From: Flavobacteriales bacterium
GTDB lineage: Bacteria; Bacteroidota; Bacteroidia; Flavobacteriales_C; GCA-002722245
DNA length: 64,000 bases
Direction: 5' to 3'
Assembly (NCBI GenBank): GCA_023251095.1
Contig: JAHEZL010000022.1
Span: 29,561 to 93,560 of the forward strand
Position 1 is the first letter of the stretch. Every line of letters begins with the position of its first letter. Under the pieces are notes generated by a model that worked only from the letters and a program-made list of their open reading frames with translations, searched no databases and was not told the DNA's origin. The translations under genes were made by a program, and so were the position numbers. Positions 44,825 to 54,529 of this stretch are shown one piece after another.

Positions 44825-45592
44825 TTAGTGGTTTTTAAGGAAACTAAGAACTACAGCTAAAAATTCTTCGGGTTGTTCGGCATGTACCCAATGACCGGCT
44901 TTCGGAATAGTGGCCAATTTTGCAAAAGGGAATACTTGTGTAATTAATTCCAGGTCTTCATCTAAAATATATGGAGATTTTCCTCCTCGTATAAATAACA
45001 CAGGATTAGAAAAATAAGCATCTTCACGCAAAGCCTCTCCAATATTTTCAACCTCTTTGGTCAATCCGCTTAAATTGAATTTCCAGGAAAAACTTTCTCC
45101 GGATTCTCTTTTCAGATTTTTCATCAACCATTGAACGATACCAACATCATTCAATTGCGTCATCAATTGATTTTCCACTTCTTGTCGGCTGCTTATCTCC
45201 ATCAGATCAACAGCAGTCAAAGCTGATAATATTGTTTGATGATGCTGGGGATAATATTTTGGACCGATGTCCACCACTATTAATTTATCTACTCTTTCCG
45301 GGTTCTGGATGGCAAAAAACATAGCCGCCTTTCCACCCATGGAATGTCCGAGAATATGCGCTGAGGAAATGTTCTGTTCATTCATGAATTCCAGTAAATC
45401 ATTTTCCATCAGCATATAATTATGATGATCGGCATGTTCACTTTTACCGTGATTGCGCAAATCAATAATATATACTTTGTAATTCACCGACAATTCCTTG
45501 GCCAGCGACTGCCAATTGTCCAATGAACCCAGAAAACCATGTAAAATGATTAAGGGTTGTCCTTCTCCCGCTACTTTATAATTCAGCTGCAT
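44825..45592 (-). CDS. alpha/beta hydrolase (YbfF-like esterase)
   Basis: The 255-residue protein has the alpha/beta-hydrolase fold. The oxyanion segment is [10 protein letters not shown] near residue 18, the nucleophile elbow is GHSMGGKAA with Ser near residue 83, and the C-terminal [12 protein letters not shown] supplies the His. The layout matches YbfF/menaquinone-associated hydrolases that cleave small esters or thioesters. The substrate is unknown. Its start overlaps the end of pdxJ by 17 bases, and the mannosyltransferase follows 23 bases later, so the four minus-strand genes here form one operon. Confidence 0.85.
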   Translation of the reverse strand: MQLNYKVAGEGQPLIILHGFLGSLDNWQSLAKELSVNYKVYIIDLRNHGKSEHADHHNYMLMENDLLEFMNEQNISSAHILGHSMGGKAAMFFAIQNPERVDKLIVVDIGPKYYPQHHQTILSALTAVDLMEISSRQEVENQLMTQLNDVGIVQWLMKNLKRESGESFSWKFNLSGLTKEVENIGEALREDAYFSNPVLFIRGGKSPYILDEDLELITQVFPFAKLATIPKAGHWVHAEQPEEFLAVVLSFLKNH

Positions 45593-46304
45593 TTCTTAAT
45601 TGTCGGAGGTATAATTGAATGGTATTTTCGAGTCCGAGATACAAAGCATCGGCAATCAAAGCATGACCGATGGAAACCTCCAGCAAGCCCTTCGTGTTGT
45701 TTGCAAAATATTCCAGATTGTTCAAGCTGAGATCATGTCCGGCGTTTAAACCCAATCCCAACTGAAAAGCTTTTTCGGCGGCTTTCCGGTAAGGAGCAAT
45801 TGCTTTTTCTTTATTTTTAGGATAATCTGTAGCATAAGCTTCAGTATACAATTCAATTCTGTCGCAACCGGTTTTAGCCGCCCATTCTATCTGCTCTTCA
45901 TCGGTTTCCATAAATATGGAAGTTCTGATGCCCTTATCTTTAAAAGCTTTTACCACTTCCTGCAAAAAAGAAAAATGCTTTTTTGCATCCCAGCCTGCAC
46001 TGGAAGTAATGGCTTCCGGAGGATCGGGAACCAAAGTCACCTGATCGGCCTGCACATCAAAAACCATTTTCATGAAATCAGGAGAAGGGTAGCCTTCAAT
46101 ATTAAACTCGGTAGTCACTACTTTTTTCAACTCATATACATCGGCGTAGCGAATGTGGCGCTCATCCGGACGCGGATGTACCGTAATCCCTTGCGCACCA
46201 AACCTTTCGCAATCCTTCGCCACCTGAATAAGATCGGGCACATTGCCCCCTCTGGAATTCCGAAGAGTGGCAATTTTGTTAATATTTACACTTAATCGCG
46301 TCAT
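45576..46304 (-). CDS. pdxJ: pyridoxine 5'-phosphate synthase
   Basis: PdxJ condenses deoxyxylulose 5-phosphate with 3-amino-2-oxopropyl phosphate to pyridoxine 5'-phosphate. The 242-residue protein is a TIM barrel with the family signatures [17 protein letters not shown] at the start, [15 protein letters not shown] near residue 38, and [11 protein letters not shown] near 190. The length is normal. It is the first gene of a four-gene minus-strand operon and lies back to back with the CBS-domain gene that opens the envelope-assembly locus. That arrangement is common in Bacteroidota. A TACTTTTG box precedes it. Confidence 0.95.
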   Translation of the reverse strand: MTRLSVNINKIATLRNSRGGNVPDLIQVAKDCERFGAQGITVHPRPDERHIRYADVYELKKVVTTEFNIEGYPSPDFMKMVFDVQADQVTLVPDPPEAITSSAGWDAKKHFSFLQEVVKAFKDKGIRTSIFMETDEEQIEWAAKTGCDRIELYTEAYATDYPKNKEKAIAPYRKAAEKAFQLGLGLNAGHDLSLNNLEYFANNTKGLLEVSIGHALIADALYLGLENTIQLYLRQLRNAAEL

Positions 46305-46326
46305 GAATGGAACTTAAATAAGAAAG

Positions 46327-46334
46327 CAAAAGTA
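46327..46334 (-). promoter_or_regulatory. predicted -7 element of the pdxJ operon
   Basis: On the minus strand this reads TACTTTTG, fitting TAnnTTTG, 22 bases before the pdxJ ATG. No clear TTG is present at -33. Confidence 0.45.
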
Positions 46335-46346
46335 AAAAATACTGAG

Positions 46347-46354
46347 TATGTTTG
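46347..46354 (+). promoter_or_regulatory. predicted -7 element of the CBS-bamA locus
   Basis: TATGTTTG fits TAnnTTTG and lies 19 bases before the GTG start at 46374. No clear TTG is present at -33. It is opposed to the pdxJ -7 box 12 bases away. Confidence 0.45.
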
Positions 46355-46373
46355 TTTAATTAATAGTGTTCTC

Positions 46374-47039
46374 GTGCAAGCAAAAGAATTAATATCCTAT
46401 GATCTTCCCTTTCTGAAACCTCAGAACAGTGGTGATGATGCGCTCGCAATGATGGATGAAAACAGGGTATCTCACATTGCTTTGGTAAAAGATGCAGAAT
46501 ATCTGGGACTCATTTCCGACAATGATATTTACAATTTCTTTGAGGACACTTCGGAAGAAATCAAAACTCAGAAACTCTCTCTGATGCGACCTTTCGTTAA
46601 ATTACAAAATCACATTTTTGAAGTCATTAAAATCATGGGCGAAGCACGGATTTCCGTTGTTCCCGTTTTAGATGATCAGGAAAATTATGTGGGCTGTATC
46701 CTTTCTCAAGACATTGCTTACACCCTTTCAAAGCTTACTTCTGCCAATGAACCGGGAGGTGTTATTGTATTGGAATTAAACGTGAATGACTATTCCTTAT
46801 CACATATTGCGCAGATTGTGGAATCCGACGGCGCTAAAATTTTAAACTGTTCTACTGCTACTCCCAACGATTCTACAAAGCTGGAAGTAGTTTTAAAAAT
46901 CAACAAAATAGATTTATCCCGAATCATTCAAACTTTCGATCGTTATAAATACCACATTAAAGAAAGCTACCACCAAAGCACTTTTGATGAGGATTTACAA
47001 AGACGTTACGATTTGTTTATGAATTACCTCAACATGTAA
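46374..47039 (+). CDS. CBS-domain protein with ACT-like C-terminus
   Basis: The 221-residue protein has two CBS motifs (about residues 10-60 and 70-120; VSHIALVKDAEYLGLISDN and ISVVPVLDDQENYVGCIL). An ACT-like beta-alpha-beta region follows (about 128-200; GVIVLELNVNDYSLSHIA). CBS pairs sense adenosine nucleotides, so a regulatory role is likely, but its target is unknown. I take the GTG at 46374 as the start because the nearest upstream ATG meets a stop within four codons. It opens the locus that runs through nadK, uppS and bamA, as in many Bacteroidota. Confidence 0.82.
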   Translation: MQAKELISYDLPFLKPQNSGDDALAMMDENRVSHIALVKDAEYLGLISDNDIYNFFEDTSEEIKTQKLSLMRPFVKLQNHIFEVIKIMGEARISVVPVLDDQENYVGCILSQDIAYTLSKLTSANEPGGVIVLELNVNDYSLSHIAQIVESDGAKILNCSTATPNDSTKLEVVLKINKIDLSRIIQTFDRYKYHIKESYHQSTFDEDLQRRYDLFMNYLNM

Positions 47040-47041
47040 CA

Positions 47042-48433
47042 ATGTTTAAAATAATTGTAGCTGCTGGGCTATTGTTTATTTCTTCCTTGTCTCTTGCCGG
47101 TCAGGATAGTATTCTGGTAATCAACAAAATTTCAATCGAGGGCAACAAAATCACACAACCTTATATCATTCAGAAAGAACTCACCTTCAAAGAAGGAGAT
47201 TCTTTGAGTCTGGTGGATTTTCAAAACAAAGCAAAACGTTCCAAACAAAATTTACTGAATACGGCACTCTTTAATTTTGCGGATATTAATTATAGTCTGG
47301 ATGGCCTGAAGTTGAACGTATCCATTGTTCTTAAAGAAAGATGGTATACCTGGCCGCAACCTATTTTGATAGTAGAGGACAGGAATTTTTTCGACTGGTG
47401 GCAATACAAAACACTCGACAGATTGAGCTACGGATTGTACCTATCGCAATACAACATGTGGGGCCGACAGGAAACGCTGGAAATGAAGCTCAAATTCGGT
47501 TATTCTCAGGAAATCGGGGTTTTATACAAAATTCCTTATCTCATCAAAACAAAAAACCATGGTTTAAATTTCTCTTTTCTTTCGGTTAAACGTCATGAGG
47601 TTTACTACAAAAGCATGAACGACAAAATCACTTACTTGAAAGATGTGAAAAACGTGATGCGTAGTGAATTCAATGCTTATCTGGAATATGTTTTCCGAAG
47701 CAAACTGTATCAGCAGCATTCATTGAAAGTGGATTTTGATGAAATAAAAGTGCAGGACACCATTGTAAGTGCAAAAGAAAATCCCAATTATTTAATCGCC
47801 GGCAAAAACCATGTTTCCTATTTTTCCTTTCGCTATTTCTACAAAAAAGACAAACGGGATTCTAAAAATTATCCGCTTGAAGGATACGACTACGATTTCG
47901 AAATAAAAAAAATAGGCTTCAATTTCGCACCCGGAAACATCAATACTGCTTCATTCACCTGTACAGCCGAAAAATTCTGGAAAATTAAAAACCGGTTTTA
48001 CTATGCTTTAGGAATGAGAGGCCGGGTGTTTTCAACTCCCTCGGCTCCTTTTTATATTGCAAGAGGGCTGGGGTTTTCGCCCGATTACGTAAGGGGTTAT
48101 GAACCCTACCTCATCAGCGGAACCAACTTTTTTATCGTAAAATCCAATCTTAAATTTCAATTACTGAAGCCTCATATTTATAAAATTCCTTATCTGCCCT
48201 TCGAAAAATTCAACACTTTTCATTACTCCTTTTACTTAAATGCCTTATTGGATATAGGATATATTCAAGACAATACTTACACCACCAACAATACTCTGGC
48301 CAATACTTTATTGATTGGTTACGGACTAGGACTCGACTTTGTCACCTACTACGACAAAGTATTCCGAATAGAATATTCAGTAAATAGAAAAGGACTATCG
48401 GGGATTTATCTTAGCTTTATAGCACCTATTTAA
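47042..48433 (+). CDS. short Omp85/BamA-related outer-membrane protein
   Basis: The 463-residue protein has a signal peptide (AAGLLFISSLSLAGQ). A single POTRA-like domain follows (about residues 24-105; NKISIEGNKITQPYIIQKEL), then beta strands to the C-terminus consistent with an outer-membrane barrel of the Omp85 type. FYLNALLDIGYIQDN and YGLGLDFVTYYDKVFRIEYS are late strands; the latter resembles the closing strands of TamA/BamA proteins. It has far fewer POTRA domains than the true BamA downstream. Its partner or substrate is unknown. It lies two bases after the CBS gene and eight before nadK. Confidence 0.8.
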   Translation: MFKIIVAAGLLFISSLSLAGQDSILVINKISIEGNKITQPYIIQKELTFKEGDSLSLVDFQNKAKRSKQNLLNTALFNFADINYSLDGLKLNVSIVLKERWYTWPQPILIVEDRNFFDWWQYKTLDRLSYGLYLSQYNMWGRQETLEMKLKFGYSQEIGVLYKIPYLIKTKNHGLNFSFLSVKRHEVYYKSMNDKITYLKDVKNVMRSEFNAYLEYVFRSKLYQQHSLKVDFDEIKVQDTIVSAKENPNYLIAGKNHVSYFSFRYFYKKDKRDSKNYPLEGYDYDFEIKKIGFNFAPGNINTASFTCTAEKFWKIKNRFYYALGMRGRVFSTPSAPFYIARGLGFSPDYVRGYEPYLISGTNFFIVKSNLKFQLLKPHIYKIPYLPFEKFNTFHYSFYLNALLDIGYIQDNTYTTNNTLANTLLIGYGLGLDFVTYYDKVFRIEYSVNRKGLSGIYLSFIAPI

Positions 48434-48441
48434 ATATTAAT

Positions 48442-49317
48442 ATGAAGCTGGCCATTTTTGGTAAAGAGTATAACGAACAGAAAAAGGATATTTTCCTTGA
48501 TTTCTTTCGCTATCTGGATGCGCATAAAAACATTGAGTTTTGCATCTATGAGCCCTTTTTTAAAAAAATAGCCGACAAAATTACTTTTCTTGAAAACGCA
48601 TGTATTTTCAATACTCCCGATGAAATAAACGACATTGATTTTCTTTGCAGTTTGGGTGGTGACGGCACCATTTTGGAATCTTTAATTATGGTAAAAGCGG
48701 GAACTCCTATCATAGGAATCAATACGGGCCGACTAGGTTTTTTATCAAGCATCACCTCTCCCGACACCATAAAATCTATGGAGAGTATTTTAAACGGAGA
48801 TTACTTTATTGACGAAAGAAGTTTAGTAAAAGTAATGGCCGACGGGAATCTTTTTGGCGACACCAACTTTGCGCTCAATGAAATTACCATTCACAAAAAA
48901 GATTCCTCTTCCATGATCATTGTGCATGCTTATATTGATGAGGAATATCTGGCTTCTTACTGGGCCGACGGGCTTATTATTTCAACCCCAACCGGCTCAA
49001 CGGGTTATTCTCTGAGCTGTAACGGACCAATCGTAATGCCTCAATCGGGAGTTTTTATCATTACCCCTATTGCTCCTCATAACCTCAATGTCCGACCCTT
49101 GATTATTCCAAACACCAAAAAAATAAAGCTGAAAATGGAAGGAAGAGGCAATGAATTCCTCATTTCTCTTGATTCCAGAAACTACAGCATTGATGAAAAA
49201 ACCGAACTGATTATTGAAAAAGGGGAATTTAAAGCAAACATCGTTCGTATCAAAGGACATTCCTTTGCAAATACCCTCCGAAACAAATTGAATTGGGGAT
49301 TGGATACAAGAAACTAA
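48442..49317 (+). CDS. nadK: NAD kinase
   Basis: NadK phosphorylates NAD to NADP in the cytoplasm. The 291-residue length is typical of Bacteroidota. The signature GGDGT is at residues 72-76, followed by GINTGRLGFLSS near 95. The conserved motif TPTGSTGYSLSCNGP near residue 185 binds NAD, and ITPIAPHNLNVRPLIIP near 208 is also a family signature. It lies in the middle of the envelope-assembly locus, eight bases after the Omp85-like gene, a placement common in Bacteroidota. Confidence 0.95.
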   Translation: MKLAIFGKEYNEQKKDIFLDFFRYLDAHKNIEFCIYEPFFKKIADKITFLENACIFNTPDEINDIDFLCSLGGDGTILESLIMVKAGTPIIGINTGRLGFLSSITSPDTIKSMESILNGDYFIDERSLVKVMADGNLFGDTNFALNEITIHKKDSSSMIIVHAYIDEEYLASYWADGLIISTPTGSTGYSLSCNGPIVMPQSGVFIITPIAPHNLNVRPLIIPNTKKIKLKMEGRGNEFLISLDSRNYSIDEKTELIIEKGEFKANIVRIKGHSFANTLRNKLNWGLDTRN

Positions 49318-49326
49318 AAAAATCTA

Positions 49327-49356
49327 TTTGGTGCTGGCCTAATTTTTTTATATTTG
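49327..49356 (+). promoter_or_regulatory. predicted promoter of the first DUF6089 gene
   Basis: TTTG at 49327-49330, an 18-base spacer and TATATTTG at 49349-49356 match the Bacteroidota consensus exactly. This gives the second half of the locus its own start of transcription, 22 bases before the ATG at 49378. Confidence 0.68.
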
Positions 49357-49377
49357 CCTTTAGTGAAAAACACATCC

Positions 49378-50280
49378 ATGAAATATTTATTTGCTTTCTT
49401 GAGCATTTTTATGCTTACCACTTCTGCTAAAGCGCAAACTTACGCTCAGTGGAAAAGACTTAGATACGAAGTATGTTTTGGCTTGGGAGTTGCCAATTTC
49501 CTTGGAGATTTAGGTGGTGCCAACATGATAGGAACCAATTATTTCAATGACCTTGAAATCAATACTACCCGCCCTGCAGTAACTTTGGGTATGCGTTACA
49601 AATTAGATCCCCGTCAGGCTGTAAAAGTGGAATTCAACTGGGGCATGGTAGCAGGAGACGACAGATTGACCGCATGGGCAAACAGAAACAATCGTTTATT
49701 ACAATTCAGATCTCATATTTTAGAATTCGGTGCCCGTTATGAATTTATGGCCATCAAAGAACGTGTTGGTCACCGATACAGATTAAGAGGTATCAAAGGT
49801 CAGAAAGCACTCGAATTGTATCCTTATGGTTTTATCGGAATAGCAGGATTTTATTTTAATCCTCAGGGCTTAGATGCTTCAGGCACCTGGAGAGATTTAG
49901 CTCCTTTGCATACCGAAGGACAATCTTTGATTGTCACACGTAAAGATTACAGCCAGTTTCAATTCGCCATTCCAATAGGATTCGGATTTAAATACGCCAT
50001 TGATAAACAATGGTTAGTAGGATTGGAGTATGGAATGCGTAAAACCTTTACAGATTATATTGACGACGTAAGTACTACTTATTTCGACAACGAAACCATT
50101 AAAAACCTACATGGAGCTACTGCTGCTTATTTAGCAGATCCGAACTTGGGAAAAAATCCTGATTATGCAGCAGGACAACAACGTGGCGACCCTACCGACC
50201 ATGACGTTTATATGTTCCTTACTGTTTCTGTCAACTACAAGCTTAAAACAGGAAGAAACAACTTACCGAAATTCAATTAA
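49378..50280 (+). CDS. DUF6089-like outer-membrane protein, copy 1
   Basis: From the ATG at 49378 the protein has 300 residues and a signal peptide (FAFLSIFMLTTSAKAQ). An upstream TTG at 49354 would place eight extra residues across the -7 box, so I reject it. The body is rich in amphipathic strands (VCFGLGVANFLGDLGG, VTLGMRYKLDPRQAVKVEFN) typical of an eight-stranded outer-membrane barrel. Conserved marks are FYFNPQGLDASGTW and YGMRKTFTDYIDDVSTTY. This family is found next to uppS and bamA in Bacteroidota. Its role is not known; the next gene is a diverged copy. Confidence 0.83.
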   Translation: MKYLFAFLSIFMLTTSAKAQTYAQWKRLRYEVCFGLGVANFLGDLGGANMIGTNYFNDLEINTTRPAVTLGMRYKLDPRQAVKVEFNWGMVAGDDRLTAWANRNNRLLQFRSHILEFGARYEFMAIKERVGHRYRLRGIKGQKALELYPYGFIGIAGFYFNPQGLDASGTWRDLAPLHTEGQSLIVTRKDYSQFQFAIPIGFGFKYAIDKQWLVGLEYGMRKTFTDYIDDVSTTYFDNETIKNLHGATAAYLADPNLGKNPDYAAGQQRGDPTDHDVYMFLTVSVNYKLKTGRNNLPKFN

Positions 50281-50327
50281 GCAATTTTCTATCGATAATG
50301 TCGTTGTACGGGCATAGAATTCACGGT

Positions 50328-51164
50328 ATGCTCTACAAACACAAAATTGTTTTATTTTTTTTCCTCTTTTCTTTACCTTTTAAAAGCTTTTCCTCTTTCA
50401 CCATAAGACCCTATTCGGAAATAGGACTTTTCATGGGTACCTCTTACTACCTTGGAGAATTAAATCATGTTCATTTCCCCTTAGGAACACATCCAATACG
50501 CCCCGCCGGAGGTTTGTTTTATCGTTACAATTTAAATGGCCATTACGCCATCAGGGCCTTTGTTAATTATGGAGAAGTTGGCGGATCCGACAGTAATTCG
50601 GAAAATGTATTTGAACAAAATCGCGCACTTTCATTCAAATCTTTCGTATTGGAAGCAGGGAGTATTCTGGAATTTAATTTCTATGAATTTGCTTTATACA
50701 AAGACGCAAAACGAATAGTCACACCCTTTATCTTTGGCGGTCTCAATTACTTTTATTTTAATCCGCAGGGAAATTTAAACGGAACCTGGGTGGATCTTCA
50801 ACCTCTTGGCACTGAAGGACAAGGAAGTTCGGCCTTTCCCGATCGCAAAAAATATTTCCGGCATCAAGTTGCAATCCCTATGGGAATAGGTGTTAAAGTT
50901 AAATTACAACGCTTTGCCATTACCGCCGAATGGGGAATTCGCAAAACATTTACCGATTATCTGGATGATGTGAGTACTACTTATGTTGACCCTAAATTAC
51001 TTTCTGCTGAAGCAGCTCAGATGTCCAACAAAAGTTCTCTGTCGTCGGAAAGCCTTATTAACAAACAACGCGGCGACAGTAAAACCACCGATTGGTATGT
51101 GTTTACAGGCATCACCGTTTCATTTAAACTTGGAAAAGAACCCATTTGCAGAGATACTAACTAA
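50328..51164 (+). CDS. DUF6089-like outer-membrane protein, copy 2
   Basis: From the ATG at 50328 the protein has 278 residues with a signal peptide (HKIVLFFFLFSLPFKSFSS); an ATG at 50298 would add ten. It shares with the preceding gene the blocks FYFNPQGNLNGTW and WGIRKTFTDYLDDVSTTY, and the closing WYVFTGITVSFKL, but is otherwise strongly diverged. The copies must be an old duplication. Only 17-47 bases separate them, so they are probably cotranscribed. The function is unknown, but location next to bamA suggests a role at the outer membrane. Confidence 0.8.
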   Translation: MLYKHKIVLFFFLFSLPFKSFSSFTIRPYSEIGLFMGTSYYLGELNHVHFPLGTHPIRPAGGLFYRYNLNGHYAIRAFVNYGEVGGSDSNSENVFEQNRALSFKSFVLEAGSILEFNFYEFALYKDAKRIVTPFIFGGLNYFYFNPQGNLNGTWVDLQPLGTEGQGSSAFPDRKKYFRHQVAIPMGIGVKVKLQRFAITAEWGIRKTFTDYLDDVSTTYVDPKLLSAEAAQMSNKSSLSSESLINKQRGDSKTTDWYVFTGITVSFKLGKEPICRDTN

Positions 51165-51253
51165 AGCACCAAGAAAATCAAGGGTTTTAGTTTAAAAAAT
51201 ATTGAAAAAAAAACTACATTTACACCTCTTTAAAAAAAGCCGTTATTCCGCAG

Positions 51254-51997
51254 ATGTCATTGCTTGAGAAAATAAATAAAAACAATGTTCCGAAACATGT
51301 TGCTATCATTATGGATGGTAACGGGAGATGGGCGAAGAAGAAAGGAATGATGAGGATCTTCGGACATCAGAATGGTGTTAAGGCAGTACGCGCTTCTTTG
51401 GAAGCCGCAGTGAAAAGCGGGGTTCAAAACCTTACCCTTTATGCTTTCTCCACAGAAAACTGGAACCGTCCGCAAGCCGAAATCAATGCCTTGATGGAAT
51501 TGCTGGTAGATACCATCAATGGTGAAACCAAAACACTAAATGAGAATGGCATCCGTTTACACACCATCGGAAATATTGAATCGTTACCCGAAAAGTGTCA
51601 GAAAAAACTACAGGAAGCCATCAACAATACAAAACAAAATACAAAGCTGAATTTAATACTGGCTCTGAGCTACAGCTCTAAATGGGAGATTACAAATGCC
51701 GTAAAAAACATTTGTAACGACGTTGTTTCAGGCAAATTGAATAAAGATGCCATAGAAGAAAAAACCATCAGTCAGTATCTCAATACAAGTGCTTTCCCTG
51801 ATCCCGAACTCATGATCCGCACCAGCGGTGAATACAGAATCAGTAATTTCCTTTTGTGGCAATTGGCTTACTCTGAACTCTATTTCACCGAAACTCTGTG
51901 GCCGGATTTCAGGGAAGATGATTTTTTTAAAGCCCTTATAGATTTTCAACAAAGAGAAAGAAGATTCGGAATGACAAGTGAGCAAATTACGGTGTAA
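51254..51997 (+). CDS. uppS: undecaprenyl diphosphate synthase (isoprenyl transferase)
   Basis: UppS extends farnesyl diphosphate with isopentenyl units to the C55 carrier lipid used for peptidoglycan and surface glycans. The 247-residue protein has the signature HVAIIMDGNGRWAKKKGM near residue 15 (with the catalytic Asp), TLYAFSTENWNRP near residue 71, and DPELMIRTSGEYRISNFLLW near 192. Its length is normal. It lies three bases before bamA, so the two are translated together, linking carrier-lipid supply to outer-membrane assembly. Confidence 0.95.
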   Translation: MSLLEKINKNNVPKHVAIIMDGNGRWAKKKGMMRIFGHQNGVKAVRASLEAAVKSGVQNLTLYAFSTENWNRPQAEINALMELLVDTINGETKTLNENGIRLHTIGNIESLPEKCQKKLQEAINNTKQNTKLNLILALSYSSKWEITNAVKNICNDVVSGKLNKDAIEEKTISQYLNTSAFPDPELMIRTSGEYRISNFLLWQLAYSELYFTETLWPDFREDDFFKALIDFQQRERRFGMTSEQITV

Positions 51998-52000
51998 AAT

Positions 52001-54451
52001 ATGAAGTATTTAGTTTCCATCGCGCTCCTACTCTTTCTTTCGCATACTGCGTTTTCTCAAATCAACGATCAGTTTTCCGATGTTCAGCAGGAATATATTA
52101 TCGATAATATCGGTGTTTCGGGAAATGTAACCATTGAAAACTCCAACATTGTTTCCTGGTCGGGATTAAACATCGGCGGTATTTTTAAATGGCCCGGAGA
52201 TCAGGCTGCAACAGCCATCAAAAAATTATGGGATCTCGGTTATTTCGAGGACATTCAACTTTTGTACACCAACATCAGCGAAAACAGAATCAGCTTATTG
52301 ATTGTTGTGAAAGAACGCGCAAGATTGAATAAATACAGTTTTTCGGGAGTAAGCAAAACCGACAAAAAAGATATTCGTGAAAAAATTAATCTGCAAAAAG
52401 ATAAACCCGTCACCGAAAATCTTTTGCTCAACACCAAAAACTTAATCATCAAACATTACGTGGACAAAGGAAGAGCCAATGCCAAAGTAACCATCATACA
52501 AACGGTTGATTCTGCCGACGGAAGCAAGGTAAACCTTAAAATCATTATTGATAAAGGGAAAAAAGTAAAAATTCAGGACATTGTTTTTCACGGAAATCTT
52601 GCGCTCAGCGATGCCAAATTGCGCGGAGCAATGAAGGAAACCAAGCGCTACAGATGGTGGAATGTATTTAAGGATGGTGCCTTCTCTGAAACAGATTACA
52701 ACAATGAACTGGCAGAAATCATTACCAAGTACAATGCTAAAGGATTCAGAGATGCGCGCATCATTTCCGATACAGTAAAAAAAATAAGCGACAGCAGATT
52801 ACTCATCGATGTTTATTTGGAAGAAGGAAAAAAATTCTATTTCAGAAACATCACCTGGGCCGGAAATACCAAATACACCACAGAAGAACTCAACAGAATA
52901 CTCGCAATTAAAAAAGGGGATGTGTACAACATGCAAAACCTTAATTCTAAACTAACGATGGATCCTAACGGACAAGACATCAGCTCTCTTTACCTCGACG
53001 ATGGTTATTTGTTTTTCAATATTCAACCCAAAGAGGTTAAAATTGAAAATGACTCTGTAGATATTGAAATGCGCATTTACGAAGGGAAACAAGCGCGTAT
53101 CAACAAAGTAACTTTAATAGGAAATACCAAAACAAGTGATTTTGTGGTAATGCGCGAGATCCGTACCAAACCCGGACAGTTGTTCCGTCGCTCCGACATC
53201 ATCCGTTCACAAAGGGAGTTGTCGCAGTTGAAATATTTCAACGCCCAAAAAATGTCGGTTAACCCAAAACCAAATCCTGCCGACGGTACTGTAGACATTG
53301 AATACATTGTAGAAGAACAACCTTCGGATCAGGTGGAATTATCTGCCGGATATGGCGCGGGCAGACTGATCGGAACACTCGGACTTTCCTTCAACAACTT
53401 TTCCAGCAAAAGAATATTAGACAAAAAAGCATGGTCGCCGCTTCCTTCCGGTGGAGGACAAACCTTAAGCATCAGAGCACAATCTACAGGAGCCTATTAT
53501 CAAGGTTATAATATGTCGTTTATTGAACCATGGCTGGGCGGCAAAAAACCAAATTCATTGAGTATATCGTTAGCACATACCCGCATGAACAATCTTGATG
53601 TTAACAGTAAAATTACCGGCCATTACTATGTTTCTAATGCAACTGTTGGTTTTGGTAAAAGATTAAAATGGCCCGATGACTTTTTTACTGTTCAGTATTC
53701 ATTGACCTATCAATACTACGATGTAGACAAATATCCGGGCATACCCATCAATGGATTTAGAAACAGTATGTTCGGAAAAATAGTGCTTTCCAGAAACTCC
53801 GTAGATCAGCCGATTTACCCGAGAAGCGGATCAAACATCACCTTCACCATGCAGCTCACTCCTCCATGGAACAGTTTGGAAAAACAATTTTATCCTAATG
53901 TTGACCCACGAACCTTCAACTGGATTGAATACAATAAATTCAAAGTTCAGGCCGAATGGTACAATAAAATATTCGACAATTTAGTGTTGTATACCAAAGT
54001 GAATTTTGGGATCCTGGGCCGATACAATACAGGTTTGGCTTATTCTCCCTTCGAGCATTTTTATTTAGGAGGAAGCGGTTTAGCAACTTACAATGTTGAC
54101 GGACGTGAAATTATTTCATTGAGAGGATACACTGCCAATTACGGAACCAATGATGTTACCCCTACAAGTGGAGGAGTTGCTGCAGTAAAATATACTATGG
54201 AGTTGCGCTATCCTATTTCACTCAATCCAAGCGCTACTATATTCGCCCTGGCTTTTGCCGAAGCAGGAAGAGCTTGGTCAAGTGTAGCTCAGTTCAGTCC
54301 TTTCGAAGCAAGAAAATCAGCAGGTGTTGGAGTACGAATTTTTATGCCGATGTTCGGATTGCTCGGTTTGGACTTAGGTTATGGCTTCGATGCCGCCATT
54401 CCAAGCTGGCAAACTACCTTCATGATTGGAGGAAATTTCAGCGGATGGTAA
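52001..54451 (+). CDS. bamA: outer-membrane protein assembly factor BamA
   Basis: BamA folds and inserts beta-barrel proteins in the outer membrane. The 816-residue protein has a signal peptide (IALLLFLSHTAFSQ), five POTRA domains (about residues 25-430; for example NIGVSGNVTIENSNIV and TLIGNTKTSDFVVMREI) and a C-terminal barrel (about 440-816; VELSAGYGAGRLIGTLGLSF). It ends in an aromatic residue (GGNFSGW), the usual C-terminal signal of barrel proteins. The length is normal. The barrel also includes the RG(Y) turn LRGYTANYG. It follows uppS by three bases and precedes the two Skp-like chaperones. Confidence 0.95.
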   Translation: MKYLVSIALLLFLSHTAFSQINDQFSDVQQEYIIDNIGVSGNVTIENSNIVSWSGLNIGGIFKWPGDQAATAIKKLWDLGYFEDIQLLYTNISENRISLLIVVKERARLNKYSFSGVSKTDKKDIREKINLQKDKPVTENLLLNTKNLIIKHYVDKGRANAKVTIIQTVDSADGSKVNLKIIIDKGKKVKIQDIVFHGNLALSDAKLRGAMKETKRYRWWNVFKDGAFSETDYNNELAEIITKYNAKGFRDARIISDTVKKISDSRLLIDVYLEEGKKFYFRNITWAGNTKYTTEELNRILAIKKGDVYNMQNLNSKLTMDPNGQDISSLYLDDGYLFFNIQPKEVKIENDSVDIEMRIYEGKQARINKVTLIGNTKTSDFVVMREIRTKPGQLFRRSDIIRSQRELSQLKYFNAQKMSVNPKPNPADGTVDIEYIVEEQPSDQVELSAGYGAGRLIGTLGLSFNNFSSKRILDKKAWSPLPSGGGQTLSIRAQSTGAYYQGYNMSFIEPWLGGKKPNSLSISLAHTRMNNLDVNSKITGHYYVSNATVGFGKRLKWPDDFFTVQYSLTYQYYDVDKYPGIPINGFRNSMFGKIVLSRNSVDQPIYPRSGSNITFTMQLTPPWNSLEKQFYPNVDPRTFNWIEYNKFKVQAEWYNKIFDNLVLYTKVNFGILGRYNTGLAYSPFEHFYLGGSGLATYNVDGREIISLRGYTANYGTNDVTPTSGGVAAVKYTMELRYPISLNPSATIFALAFAEAGRAWSSVAQFSPFEARKSAGVGVRIFMPMFGLLGLDLGYGFDAAIPSWQTTFMIGGNFSGW

Positions 54452-54529
54452 AATTGGACCGACCTTTGCTTGAAACAGTTCTATATCTGCCTTTAAATTT
54501 TTAACTTCGTCACCGCTTGAAAAAATAAA

